This document shows, one piece after another, positions 1 through 6,236 of a stretch of DNA of 7,559 nucleotides (its first letter is position 1; every line of letters begins with the position of its first letter). The notes beneath the pieces were generated by a model. It searched no databases, had not been told where the DNA came from, and saw only the letters and a list, made by a program, of their open reading frames with translations. Both the position numbers and the translations under genes were made by a program. Source of the stretch: Deltaproteobacteria bacterium (GTDB lineage: Bacteria; Desulfobacterota; Syntrophia; Syntrophales; UBA2210); contig JAUVXT010000117.1 of assembly GCA_030603465.1 (NCBI GenBank), positions 1 to 7,559 on the forward strand, given 5' to 3'.

Positions 1-2793
1 CCCGTATCCAGCCCAGTTCCCCTGGCGCAGGTAATCTTTGGCCTTCTTATAATGTCCCAGCGCCGACATTCCGAGAGTGGAAATATCCCCACTTTGAGGT
101 ATGGACGGGGAAGCCAGTTGCTCGGGTGATATTTGCCTGTCCAATATATTGTTTAAGGCCTTGTCAAGGTTTTCCTCCATAATGATGCGATTGCTGAAAG
201 CTACAATGACCCTTTTCAGCTCCGGTAAGGAAGCGGCCCTTGTGTCAAGTGATGACGGTGTTGTCGCGGCTCTTCCACGCGATTTTGCGGTACGACTTCC
301 AGGTTGAGGTGCGCCCTTCGGGGCCGCGTCGCTTTCTTCCTGTATTGCTTCCAGGTAAACGGGCTCCACATAGACAAAGGTGTCACCGATGGGGATAGCC
401 AAAAGATTGCCCCTGATGACTCTGGAACCCCTCTGCCCCCACAGGCTCAATTCCCGGGAGATCTCCGTTTGCTGATCCACCCGTGCTTCAATCTGCATCG
501 GTCCATAGACCAGTTTTTCCTTGGGTAATTTGTAGACCAGCAGATTCCCGTAGTCGGGCAGGTCGCTTCTGGCCGCCAGCCAGGCAATCATATTATCCTT
601 CTTTGAAGGGGTGAAAGGGGTCATCAGGAAAAATTCTTCCTTTTCCTCTTCGGGGAGTTTTATAATGATATAGTAAGGTTCCATCTTCTGGCGGCTATCA
701 CCATACAACTCATCGGGAATTTGCCAGAGGTCTTCCTGGTTATAGAAGACCTGAACGTCTTCCATGTGATATTTCGTGTAGGTTTCCATCTGGATCTTAA
801 AGAGGTCCTTCGGGTAGCGGATGTGCCTTTTCAGATCAGCGGGCATTTCATTGAAAGACTTGAAGAGATCAGGGAATATACGCGCATAGGTTTTAATAAT
901 AGGGTCTTTTTCATCGATAATGTAGTAAGTGACATCCCCATTATAGGCATCGATGGTTACCTTGACGGAATTCCGGATGTAATTTAATCGTTTATTATTA
1001 AAACTGCCATAAGATCGGAGCGAATAGGGATACATGTCTGAGGTTGTGTAGGCGTCTTGAATCCAATAGAGCTTTTCCCCGGAGACAACCAGGTAGGGAT
1101 CACCGTCATAATCGAGAAATGGTGCAATCGATCCTGTCCGCTTGCCGATGGGGCGGTTATACATTATTCTGCTGTCAGGGCTTAGATAATTGGTAAATAG
1201 TATCTGGGGATCCCTAAATTCAAGGGCATATAAAAACCTTCTAAAAAAAGAATTGATATGAATGCCACCCTCTCCCTCATAGGTGGCATAAACATTCTTG
1301 TCCCCCTTGGGGTAGTCAAATTCCCTGGCCTTCGTCTTTACCAGAACATACGCATCAGTTTTTTCTCCATAATAGATCTCGGGGCGCGTTATCTTCAGAT
1401 CCGGCTCAAAGGAAGGCGGAAGATCTTTGATGAAGAGGCGGGGCAGCCCCTCTTCAGTCACTTCATTGACCGGGCTTGCGGCCACTCCGTAGCCATGGGT
1501 GTAGATGAGGTGTCGATTGACCCAGGTATTTGCCTGGGGCGGAAGTTTATCTACCACCAACTCCCGGGCGGCCAACATGACTTGTCGATACCGGTTATCG
1601 ATGATATAACGATCTACGTCCACATTGTTAAAATCGTAGTATAGCCGTATGGCTTGGATCTGCCTGTAGGTTTGGAGTAAGGGACGTTCGTCCCAGATTC
1701 TGATATTCTGGATCGTTACATCATGCTTCTTGAGATCCGCGGCGCTTAATTTGTTGTTAACTTCAAAGTCGACTTCTTTTATCTTATTCAGATTATAGGC
1801 CTTTCGGGTATAATCAATATTGTGGGCGATGTAGGGCGATTCCTTGGCCAATTCATTGGGCTGGACCACAAATTTTTGAATCACGACGGGGAGCAGTGTC
1901 GAAAATACCAACACAGCGCCTATCCAGATGGCCGCACTTACCAAAATGAATTTCTTCCTGAATTTAAAGGCGTTGACAAAAAGGACCAGGGCAAAGCCCA
2001 GAGAGGCAATGATCAGAACCTTATAGGCCAGGATTTTGATATGGACATCGGTATAGCTGGCTCCGAAAGCGGGTCCCTGTCCGGAATACAAAACGCCATA
2101 CATTTTGAGATAATAGCCCCAAGCCAGGAGTAGCGCAACGATTCCTCCCAGGAAAATAAGATGCTTCTTGACTTTTGGCGCCATGGTAATCTTAGGGAAG
2201 GAGGGGGGGGCACCTGCTGCTTGACTTAATTCACCCTCTATGTGAAGAGCGCCGTTTTTCAGGTACCACACCATCGTGACCACAGCAGCCATAATGATAA
2301 AGATTAACAGCCCACTTTGGACGAAACTGTAAAAAGGAAGAGAGAACAAATAAAAACCGATGTCCCTGTTAAAAATGGGATCCGTGTTGCCAAAGGGTTG
2401 CTGATACAGATAGCGCAGAAGCAGATCCCATCGATAGGAGCCTTTTGAGGCAATAATAAAACTAAAAATCAGAAGAAAAACTATGAGGAGAGGTTTTAAG
2501 GTCCTGCCTGAAAGGCCAAGTTGGGATGCCCAACCGTCGACAGTCTTTTGTGTTCCTCCCGAACCGGCGCCCTGGTTTAAGCGGTTGGCGGCGTAAAGGT
2601 TAAGGATTACGATAACAATCAAAATGAACCAGGCAAACAAACCGAACCCTAATTTGCTTAAAAGCATGGTCCAGAAAACTGACGAAAAGCCCAGATTTTC
2701 GAACCACAACCAGCCGGGATAGATTGACATTCCAACCCAAAGCAATAGAACAGCTACAATCCCGAGTCCTGCAAAAATTAACCTTTTATTCAT
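1..2793 (-). CDS. UPF0182 family (COG1615) large integral membrane protein, 3' end cut by window edge
   Basis: The frame stays open for 931 codons from an ATG to the left edge. Seen: seven hydrophobic segments in the first third (about residues 6-24, 48-68, 101-117, 158-177, 211-228, 254-276, 283-305), then a large soluble domain. Family hallmarks include PNELAKESPYI near residue 312, YTHGYG at 431-436, a DAYTTSDMYPYS stretch near 600, and DAYNGDVTYYI near 635. A Pro/Ser/Arg-rich linker (about 820-855) precedes a C-terminal helical segment ending in HYKKAKDYLRQGNWAGYG. UPF0182 proteins usually end about 15-25 residues after such a motif, so only the extreme C-terminus is missing. The family's function is unknown; the topology suggests a membrane-anchored protein with a big extracytoplasmic domain. 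The start is set by a strong ribosome site (2802-2807). A run of eight G on the plus strand (2203-2210) lies in codons 195-197, between segments 4 and 5. Confidence 0.95.
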   Translation of the reverse strand, partial: MNKRLIFAGLGIVAVLLLWVGMSIYPGWLWFENLGFSSVFWTMLLSKLGFGLFAWFILIVIVILNLYAANRLNQGAGSGGTQKTVDGWASQLGLSGRTLKPLLIVFLLIFSFIIASKGSYRWDLLLRYLYQQPFGNTDPIFNRDIGFYLFSLPFYSFVQSGLLIFIIMAAVVTMVWYLKNGALHIEGELSQAAGAPPSFPKITMAPKVKKHLIFLGGIVALLLAWGYYLKMYGVLYSGQGPAFGASYTDVHIKILAYKVLIIASLGFALVLFVNAFKFRKKFILVSAAIWIGAVLVFSTLLPVVIQKFVVQPNELAKESPYIAHNIDYTRKAYNLNKIKEVDFEVNNKLSAADLKKHDVTIQNIRIWDERPLLQTYRQIQAIRLYYDFNNVDVDRYIIDNRYRQVMLAARELVVDKLPPQANTWVNRHLIYTHGYGVAASPVNEVTEEGLPRLFIKDLPPSFEPDLKITRPEIYYGEKTDAYVLVKTKAREFDYPKGDKNVYATYEGEGGIHINSFFRRFLYALEFRDPQILFTNYLSPDSRIMYNRPIGKRTGSIAPFLDYDGDPYLVVSGEKLYWIQDAYTTSDMYPYSLRSYGSFNNKRLNYIRNSVKVTIDAYNGDVTYYIIDEKDPIIKTYARIFPDLFKSFNEMPADLKRHIRYPKDLFKIQMETYTKYHMEDVQVFYNQEDLWQIPDELYGDSRQKMEPYYIIIKLPEEEKEEFFLMTPFTPSKKDNMIAWLAARSDLPDYGNLLVYKLPKEKLVYGPMQIEARVDQQTEISRELSLWGQRGSRVIRGNLLAIPIGDTFVYVEPVYLEAIQEESDAAPKGAPQPGSRTAKSRGRAATTPSSLDTRAASLPELKRVIVAFSNRIIMEENLDKALNNILDRQISPEQLASPSIPQSGDISTLGMSALGHYKKAKDYLRQGNWAGYG

Positions 2794-2801
2794 ACCTTTT
2801 T

Positions 2802-2807
2802 CTCCTC
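2802..2807 (-). promoter_or_regulatory. Ribosome binding site of the UPF0182 gene
   Basis: The minus strand reads GAGGAG, 8 bases before the ATG at 2793. This near-ideal site and spacing fixes the UPF0182 start. I see no strong promoter in the 164 bases before the gene, so it may be read through from the antiporter gene upstream or have a weak promoter of its own. Confidence 0.8.
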
Positions 2808-2882
2808 AAGGGTAATGTTAGTAAACTTCTTAAATGTTTATGCAAATGAGAAACCAGAAATAATTGGTTGTGGGATGATAGC

Positions 2883-2930
2883 ACTTCCTTCTGCGAAAAG
2901 GAAGTTAATTCAAAGGTTCGAGTAACGAAC
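2883..2930. other. Two small hairpins in the antiporter-UPF0182 gap
   Basis: ACTTCCTT (2883-2890) and AAGGAAGT (2898-2905) form a perfect 8-bp stem with a 7-base loop. A second stem, GTTCG (2916-2920) with CGAAC (2926-2930), has a 5-base loop. They lie after the antiporter stop codon and before the UPF0182 ribosome site, both genes being on the minus strand. No T-run follows the stems on the minus strand, so they are not classic intrinsic terminators. They could be RNA processing or stability structures, or an operator. The rest of the 164-base gap shows nothing I can name. Confidence 0.4.
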
Positions 2931-2957
2931 ATAATCAAATGCAACAATGTTATTCCC

Positions 2958-4022
2958 CTAGCCATGGACAGTGCCGATATTGAAGGCATACTGAAGGAAC
3001 AGGTAAGTTAAATAGACAACAAAGAGCCAACTACCTTGCCACCTCTTGAACCAGCCGTCCCTGTTCATGAAGATGAAGAACCGGAAGGAGTAAAGGATGA
3101 GGATCATGGCAGGGAAGTGGAAGGTGTAAAAGTTAGGTGAAACTATCAGAGGCTTGGCTACTGCTGCAGCACCAATGACGAAAAGACAGTTCAGGACATC
3201 CGCGCCCACGATGTTGCCCACCATAATTTCAGGATGCCCTTTACGAACAGCCGCAATAGCCGTCATGAGTTCTGGCAGAGAGGTGCCGAGTGCCACCATG
3301 GTGGCGGCGATGACGTCCTCTGGCACGCCAATTCTGTAAGCGATCTCCGCTGCGCTGGGGACAAGAATCCGTGCCCCGACAACGACTAAAAACAGACCAC
3401 CCAAAAGCATCAGCCAGCACTTTCCCAAACTCATCAGTTCTGAATTATCAGTCTCTTCCCCCTCCATGGCCGCATCTGCTCCCTGCTTGGCCCAGACATA
3501 GGTGATATACATGTAACCCCCCAGTAAAACCAGGAAAAGCGCCCCAACCCATCGGTACAAAACCGGCTCCCCCTCCATCAATACCAACGCAACCAGCGAA
3601 ATCGTTACAAGCAGTGTTGCTGCTCCTACCTGCACCCAACCCGTTCGATTGAGGATGAAGCGGTTGACAGGCACCTTGGTCAATATGCATATCAGACCAA
3701 AAATCAAACCAGTATCGGCAATGATCGATCCTACGCCATTGCCCAACGCCAACCCCGGGTTGCCCATCCAGGCAGCCATCACCGAGACAACCGCCTCCGG
3801 CATGGTGGTCCCAAGAGAAATAATCGTTGCGCCAATAACAATCCTCGGTAAAGCTGTTCGACGGGCCAGGTGAACCGCGCCGTCGACCATCCAGTCAGCG
3901 CCCTTGCACAAGATCACAATACAGACACCGATCACCACCACACAACCGATAGTGGGAAATCCATGAACAAGGCCTTGTAGAAGCGTTTCATCCCAAATCC
4001 AACGAAGCATCTCTCTTAACAT
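2958..4022 (-). CDS. Calcium/sodium antiporter of the CaCA superfamily (YrbG-like)
   Basis: Inner-membrane exchanger predicted to move Ca2+ against Na+ (or H+). Numbering below counts from the ATG at 4025. About ten hydrophobic helices occur in two halves joined by an acidic loop (about 183-196, AMEGEETDNSE). Each half carries the family's alpha repeat: GTTMPE (72-77) with GNGVGS (95-100), and GTSLPE (247-252) with GNIVGA (270-275). Glu77 and Glu252 match the ion-binding glutamates of this family. The second repeat has Ala275 where Ser is usual, and the Asp/Asn pair (Asp104, Asn279) is reversed relative to the archaeal structural model NCX_Mj. At 354-355 residues it is a normal to slightly long family member. 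Two adjacent ATGs exist at 4025 and 4022; the second is chosen because AGGAG lies 5 bases before it but only 2 before the first. A relic of a P-type cation ATPase sits immediately upstream. True substrate is an inference from the family. Confidence 0.93.
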   Translation of the reverse strand: MLREMLRWIWDETLLQGLVHGFPTIGCVVVIGVCIVILCKGADWMVDGAVHLARRTALPRIVIGATIISLGTTMPEAVVSVMAAWMGNPGLALGNGVGSIIADTGLIFGLICILTKVPVNRFILNRTGWVQVGAATLLVTISLVALVLMEGEPVLYRWVGALFLVLLGGYMYITYVWAKQGADAAMEGEETDNSELMSLGKCWLMLLGGLFLVVVGARILVPSAAEIAYRIGVPEDVIAATMVALGTSLPELMTAIAAVRKGHPEIMVGNIVGADVLNCLFVIGAAAVAKPLIVSPNFYTFHFPAMILILYSFRFFIFMNRDGWFKRWQGSWLFVVYLTYLFLQYAFNIGTVHG

Positions 4023-4027
4023 CATTT

Positions 4028-4032
4028 CTCCT
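4028..4032 (-). promoter_or_regulatory. Ribosome binding site deciding the antiporter start
   Basis: The minus strand reads AGGAG followed by AA-ATG-ATG. The gap is 2 bases to the first ATG (4025) and 5 bases to the second (4022). The latter is within the usual range, which favours a 354-residue protein. Confidence 0.65.
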
Positions 4033-4058
4033 GCCTTTCACAAACACTTCCTGCTCTT

Positions 4059-4187
4059 TTATTCGTTGTATACATATTCTTCCGGGCATTTTTTTGCCTC
4101 CCTGTCATCAGGGCCCGTCTTAGTGTCAGTCTTCAGTTCCTGTAACGTGGCATCGATGTCCGTCGAATGCCAGGCAGTCTCCTTCAT
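4059..4187 (-). pseudogene. Relic of a P-type cation-transporting ATPase (N-terminal domain only)
   Basis: The 42 codons from the ATG at 4187 read as the start of a calcium-type P-type ATPase: MKETAWHSTDIDATLQEL, then DTKTG, DDREAKK and EEYVYNE, followed by a stop. The family's N-terminal domain typically has a WH opening, a G-L-(S/D)-x-x-E-A motif and R-L-x-x-Y-G-x-N-x-L. Here the conserved Leu after Gly25 is Pro26, Arg-Leu is Cys34-Pro35, Gly is Val39, and the expected final Leu is a TAA stop. Each is one base away from a consensus codon, the pattern of decay. Nothing of the transmembrane, phosphorylation (DKTGT) or nucleotide domains follows; the antiporter start comes 33-36 bases later. 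No ribosome site precedes the ATG. The reading frame continues upstream to a TTG at 4346, but that part (4188-4346) resembles nothing and is probably not coding. A working small peptide cannot be excluded. Confidence 0.75.
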
Positions 4188-4405
4188 AATTCTAAGGCTA
4201 TTTTTTAGAGTGGGAATTGATCCTTTATGAGATTCTGAATGCGCGGCACATGCGAAGCTTTGATCGCAAAGTAGAATTAATGTTTCCGATATTTCGAGTT
4301 GAAGAATCCTTTCCAGTCTTCCGGAAGTTGTTCGCTGTGTCGACAAACTTCCAAGTAATTAATATTCTTCTATATTGAGATGAAAAAAAATGCAACATTT
4401 AAAAA
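4188..4405. other. Intergenic stretch with no recognisable gene
   Basis: These 218 bases lie between the ATPase relic (minus) and the 59-bp repeat element. I see no convincing coding sequence on either strand. Small features are a perfect 10-bp palindrome CTTCCGGAAG (4318-4327) and a short hairpin CTTTG-ATCG-CAAAG (4258-4271) without a T-tail. The antiporter promoter may lie here, but no good -35/-10 pair stands out on the minus strand. The right part (from about 4350) is AT-rich and ends with an A8 run (4383-4390). Confidence 0.5.
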
Positions 4406-4464
4406 GGTTCTTTCGTAATAAAATTGTTTGTGCGACAATCCGTAAACTTAAATGCGAAAGAACC
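4406..4464. repeat. 59-bp inverted-repeat element, short relative of the 6237-6463 foldback
   Basis: The ends are a perfect 10-bp inverted repeat: GGTTCTTTCG (4406-4415) and CGAAAGAACC (4455-4464). Inside is a second pair, ATTGT (4423-4427) with ACAAT (4435-4439). Just outside, TTAAAAA (4399-4405) and TTTTTAA (4469-4475) extend the symmetry after a 4-base bulge. Bases 4425-4461 match 6423-6459 at 31 of 37 positions without gaps, including a 17-base identical stretch. Bases 4406-4434 match 6237-6265 at 22 of 29. It thus carries both ends of the longer element without the middle. It lies in the leader or promoter region of the alpha/beta hydrolase gene, about 75 bases before its start. Likely a MITE-type or REP-type element with an internal deletion. 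Confidence 0.7.
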
Positions 4465-4491
4465 GTAGTTTTTAATAATGTCGAGTTCTGC

Positions 4492-4520
4492 TTGAATTGT
4501 CTTTTATCTTTGGTTATCCT
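4492..4520 (+). promoter_or_regulatory. Candidate sigma-70 promoter of the hydrolase gene
   Basis: TTGAAT (4492-4497) and TATCCT (4515-4520) are separated by exactly 17 bases, and each matches four of six consensus positions. Transcription would begin near 4527, leaving a very short leader that just includes the ribosome site at 4527-4533. The short leader is a weakness of this call; a promoter inside or before the 59-bp element is an alternative. Confidence 0.3.
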
Positions 4521-4526
4521 TGATTT

Positions 4527-4533
4527 AGGGGGG
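4527..4533 (+). promoter_or_regulatory. Ribosome binding site supporting the GTG start of the hydrolase
   Basis: AGGGGGG sits 6 bases before the GTG at 4540. No comparable site precedes the far-upstream ATG at 4390, which would also force translation through the 59-bp repeat element. The GTG is therefore preferred. Confidence 0.65.
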
Positions 4534-4539
4534 ATAAAC

Positions 4540-5379
4540 GTGTCTTTTGTAGATGTGGGCGATGGAAAGATCTATTATGAAATTACAGGGAAGGGGAAAG
4601 ACCTTATTCTCATTCATGGAGCATGGACTTCCCACACCTGGTGGAGATGGCAGATTCCCGTCCTGTCAAAGAATTATAGAGTTCTGAGCATGGATGTCAG
4701 GGGCCACGGTCTTTCCATGCCTCTTCAAGGGACGTATTCTGTTGAAGGTTTCTCGCGTGACCTGGAAATACTGACGGAGAGGACCGGAATTGATGATATT
4801 GTCCTGGTGGGGTGGTCAATGGGTGGGCTTATCTCAATGCAGTATTGTCTTGATCATACGTCTAGGGTTAAGGCCCTGGTACTGATAGCAACCCGGGGTC
4901 ACAAAAATTCCCAGATGAAGCGAAAGATCCGAATACAATACATGCGGGCCCGTTTGAATTTCCTCACGAAGATCGTAGCGCCGCGGAAATATGACAGGGA
5001 GACCGGTCAATTCCCCGATGATGAGGATGAAACCAAAAATGAGATAGGGAATATGTTGTCTCCGTCGGTGTCGCAGGAGATTTTCGACTGGGTGATGACC
5101 GAACTCAGAAACAGGCCGGCGACAAACTATTATGAAGTCGCCCGAAGTATATGGGGCTGGGGACCCGGGGAGGAGTTGAAAAAGATCAGGGTCCCTGTCC
5201 TGATAATGGTTGGTGAATATGACAGGTCCACACCACCCCATTTCTCACGCCTTTTACACTCCATATTGCCGAACTCTGAATTGGTAGTCGTAAAGGATGC
5301 GGGGCACTGTTTGACCCTCGAATATCCAGATGTGGTAAATAACGAAATAATCGGATTTCTGAAAAACGTGGGATATTAA
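4540..5379 (+). CDS. Alpha/beta-fold hydrolase
   Basis: A 279-residue cytoplasmic enzyme of the alpha/beta hydrolase superfamily (esterase, lipase or haloperoxidase-like), with no signal peptide from the GTG start. Seen in order: oxyanion-hole motif HGAWTSHTWW (26-35), RGHG (54-57), nucleophile elbow GWSMGG (91-96) with Ser93, a helical and strongly charged cap about 120-205 (including DDEDETKNE at 160-168), acid residue Asp228 in GEYDRSTPP, and His256 in DAGHC. The Ser-Asp-His triad is complete, so an active hydrolase is expected. The aromatic run after the oxyanion motif suggests a hydrophobic acyl pocket. The substrate cannot be read from sequence or neighbours. The open frame extends upstream to an ATG at 4390, but that stretch has a poor family match and contains a repeat element. 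The gene converges on the DUF2156-like gene with only 14 bases between stop codons and no terminator. Confidence 0.92.
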   Translation: MSFVDVGDGKIYYEITGKGKDLILIHGAWTSHTWWRWQIPVLSKNYRVLSMDVRGHGLSMPLQGTYSVEGFSRDLEILTERTGIDDIVLVGWSMGGLISMQYCLDHTSRVKALVLIATRGHKNSQMKRKIRIQYMRARLNFLTKIVAPRKYDRETGQFPDDEDETKNEIGNMLSPSVSQEIFDWVMTELRNRPATNYYEVARSIWGWGPGEELKKIRVPVLIMVGEYDRSTPPHFSRLLHSILPNSELVVVKDAGHCLTLEYPDVVNNEIIGFLKNVGY

Positions 5380-5393
5380 AAGGGCAGACCATC

Positions 5394-6221
5394 TTACAGT
5401 TTGTTCAAAAGCGTATCCATGTTCAACGGCTGCCTGTTTACCATAGTCGATGTATAGGAGACGAAGATAGTCCCCCCCCATTTTTCCTTAAAGCGGCGGT
5501 TCCCGCTGTTGATGCCAAGACCGAGATTGATAGCGCCCTTGCCTTCGCTTTGGGACAGGCGCGCCATCTCATAAAAGAGAAGATCGGATACGCCGGGGAC
5601 GCTCTCTTTTGGAGACCGGAAATTAAAGAGATAGAAGGCATAATCGGCGGAACCGAGTTCAACGACGGTGAAGGCGGAGAGGGTGTTATTATCTTTTCGA
5701 GCTTCCAGGAGCCTTGCATGCCCAGATCTCTTTAAATACTGGTGAAGACGCGTGAATATCCCTTCGTGTTCCGGTGTTATTTCGTGTTTTTTGATGAAGT
5801 CCCTGATCAGTCTTTTGTGATCTCTTCCGAAAGTTCCTACTTCTATTTTAAGCTCCCGGGCCGCCCGCCTCATCATATAAGATACCTCAGGGTCAATCGT
5901 TTTAAGAGGCAGCTCAAGCCTGTAATAGTTATCTTTCCCTTCGCTTCTACATGCCTTATCCTCAAGCCATAGTCGGGGAGCAATGACTGAAACCGTGACA
6001 GGGTTGAAATGCTTCAATGCGGATTCATATGCACGGGCGATGTTTCCTTCAGTATTGCTCAGCGGATAGCCGACAAAGATCAGGTGATTGTTTTTGGTAT
6101 AACAGAGGCAGTCATCATGAAGATGAGCTTCGGCAGAGGATATTGCCTCCACATAGTCGGGCAGATGTTCCGGTATATAGGCCCGGTCATATATAAGGTT
6201 GAGTTCCCGGTTGCTTAGCAT
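5394..6221 (-). CDS. DUF2156-like / FemAB-like protein with a GNAT fold (putative acyl- or aminoacyl-transferase)
   Basis: 275 residues, soluble, no signal peptide. The N-terminal half contains CYTKNNHLIFVGYPLSN (40-56) followed by ARAYESALKHF, which resembles the first GNAT-like repeat of DUF2156 and lysyl-phosphatidylglycerol synthase C-terminal domains. The C-terminal half has strands AFTVVEL and YAFYLFNF, then PGVSDLLFYEMARLS and GAINLGLGINSGNRRFKEKWGG (read as 229-250), resembling the closing GNAT region in which an N-G-x-x-RFK-x-K-x-G motif ends the second domain. These families transfer acyl or aminoacyl groups; the acceptor here is unknown. I cannot tell DUF2156 from FemAB/BioF2-type GNATs without a profile search. 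The ATG is the only start candidate before an upstream stop, yet there is no Shine-Dalgarno site, and a foldback element begins 15 bases upstream. A C8 run (plus strand 5472-5479) encodes Trp248-Gly-Gly. Confidence 0.72.
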   Translation of the reverse strand: MLSNRELNLIYDRAYIPEHLPDYVEAISSAEAHLHDDCLCYTKNNHLIFVGYPLSNTEGNIARAYESALKHFNPVTVSVIAPRLWLEDKACRSEGKDNYYRLELPLKTIDPEVSYMMRRAARELKIEVGTFGRDHKRLIRDFIKKHEITPEHEGIFTRLHQYLKRSGHARLLEARKDNNTLSAFTVVELGSADYAFYLFNFRSPKESVPGVSDLLFYEMARLSQSEGKGAINLGLGINSGNRRFKEKWGGTIFVSYTSTMVNRQPLNMDTLLNKL

Positions 6222-6236
6222 GACAATAAAAAGGAT

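Noticed and set aside
1258..1644. Plus-strand open frame of 128 codons and several other plus-strand frames in 1-2200
   Set aside because: All lie opposite the well-supported UPF0182 coding sequence and have no family features.
2814..2850. Possible promoter TTGCAT with TAACAT before the UPF0182 gene on the minus strand
   Set aside because: The spacing is 19 bases and the second hexamer matches only four of six positions in AT-rich sequence; too weak to list.
2786..2989. Minus-strand open frame of 67 codons spanning the antiporter-UPF0182 gap
   Set aside because: It overlaps the ends of both real genes in another frame, covers the hairpins and reads as low-quality sequence.
3448..3690. Minus-strand frame of 80 codons inside the antiporter gene
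   Set aside because: It is a shadow in another frame of the antiporter, whose alpha repeats are intact.
4188..4346. N-terminal part of the minus-strand open frame preceding the ATPase relic
   Set aside because: It begins at a TTG with a purine run only 1 base away and has no recognisable sequence; homology to P-type ATPases starts at the internal Met at 4187.
4390..4539. Upstream extension of the hydrolase frame from the ATG at 4390, adding 50 residues
   Set aside because: It runs through the 59-bp inverted-repeat element, resembles no hydrolase N-terminus and lacks a ribosome site, while the GTG at 4540 has a good one.
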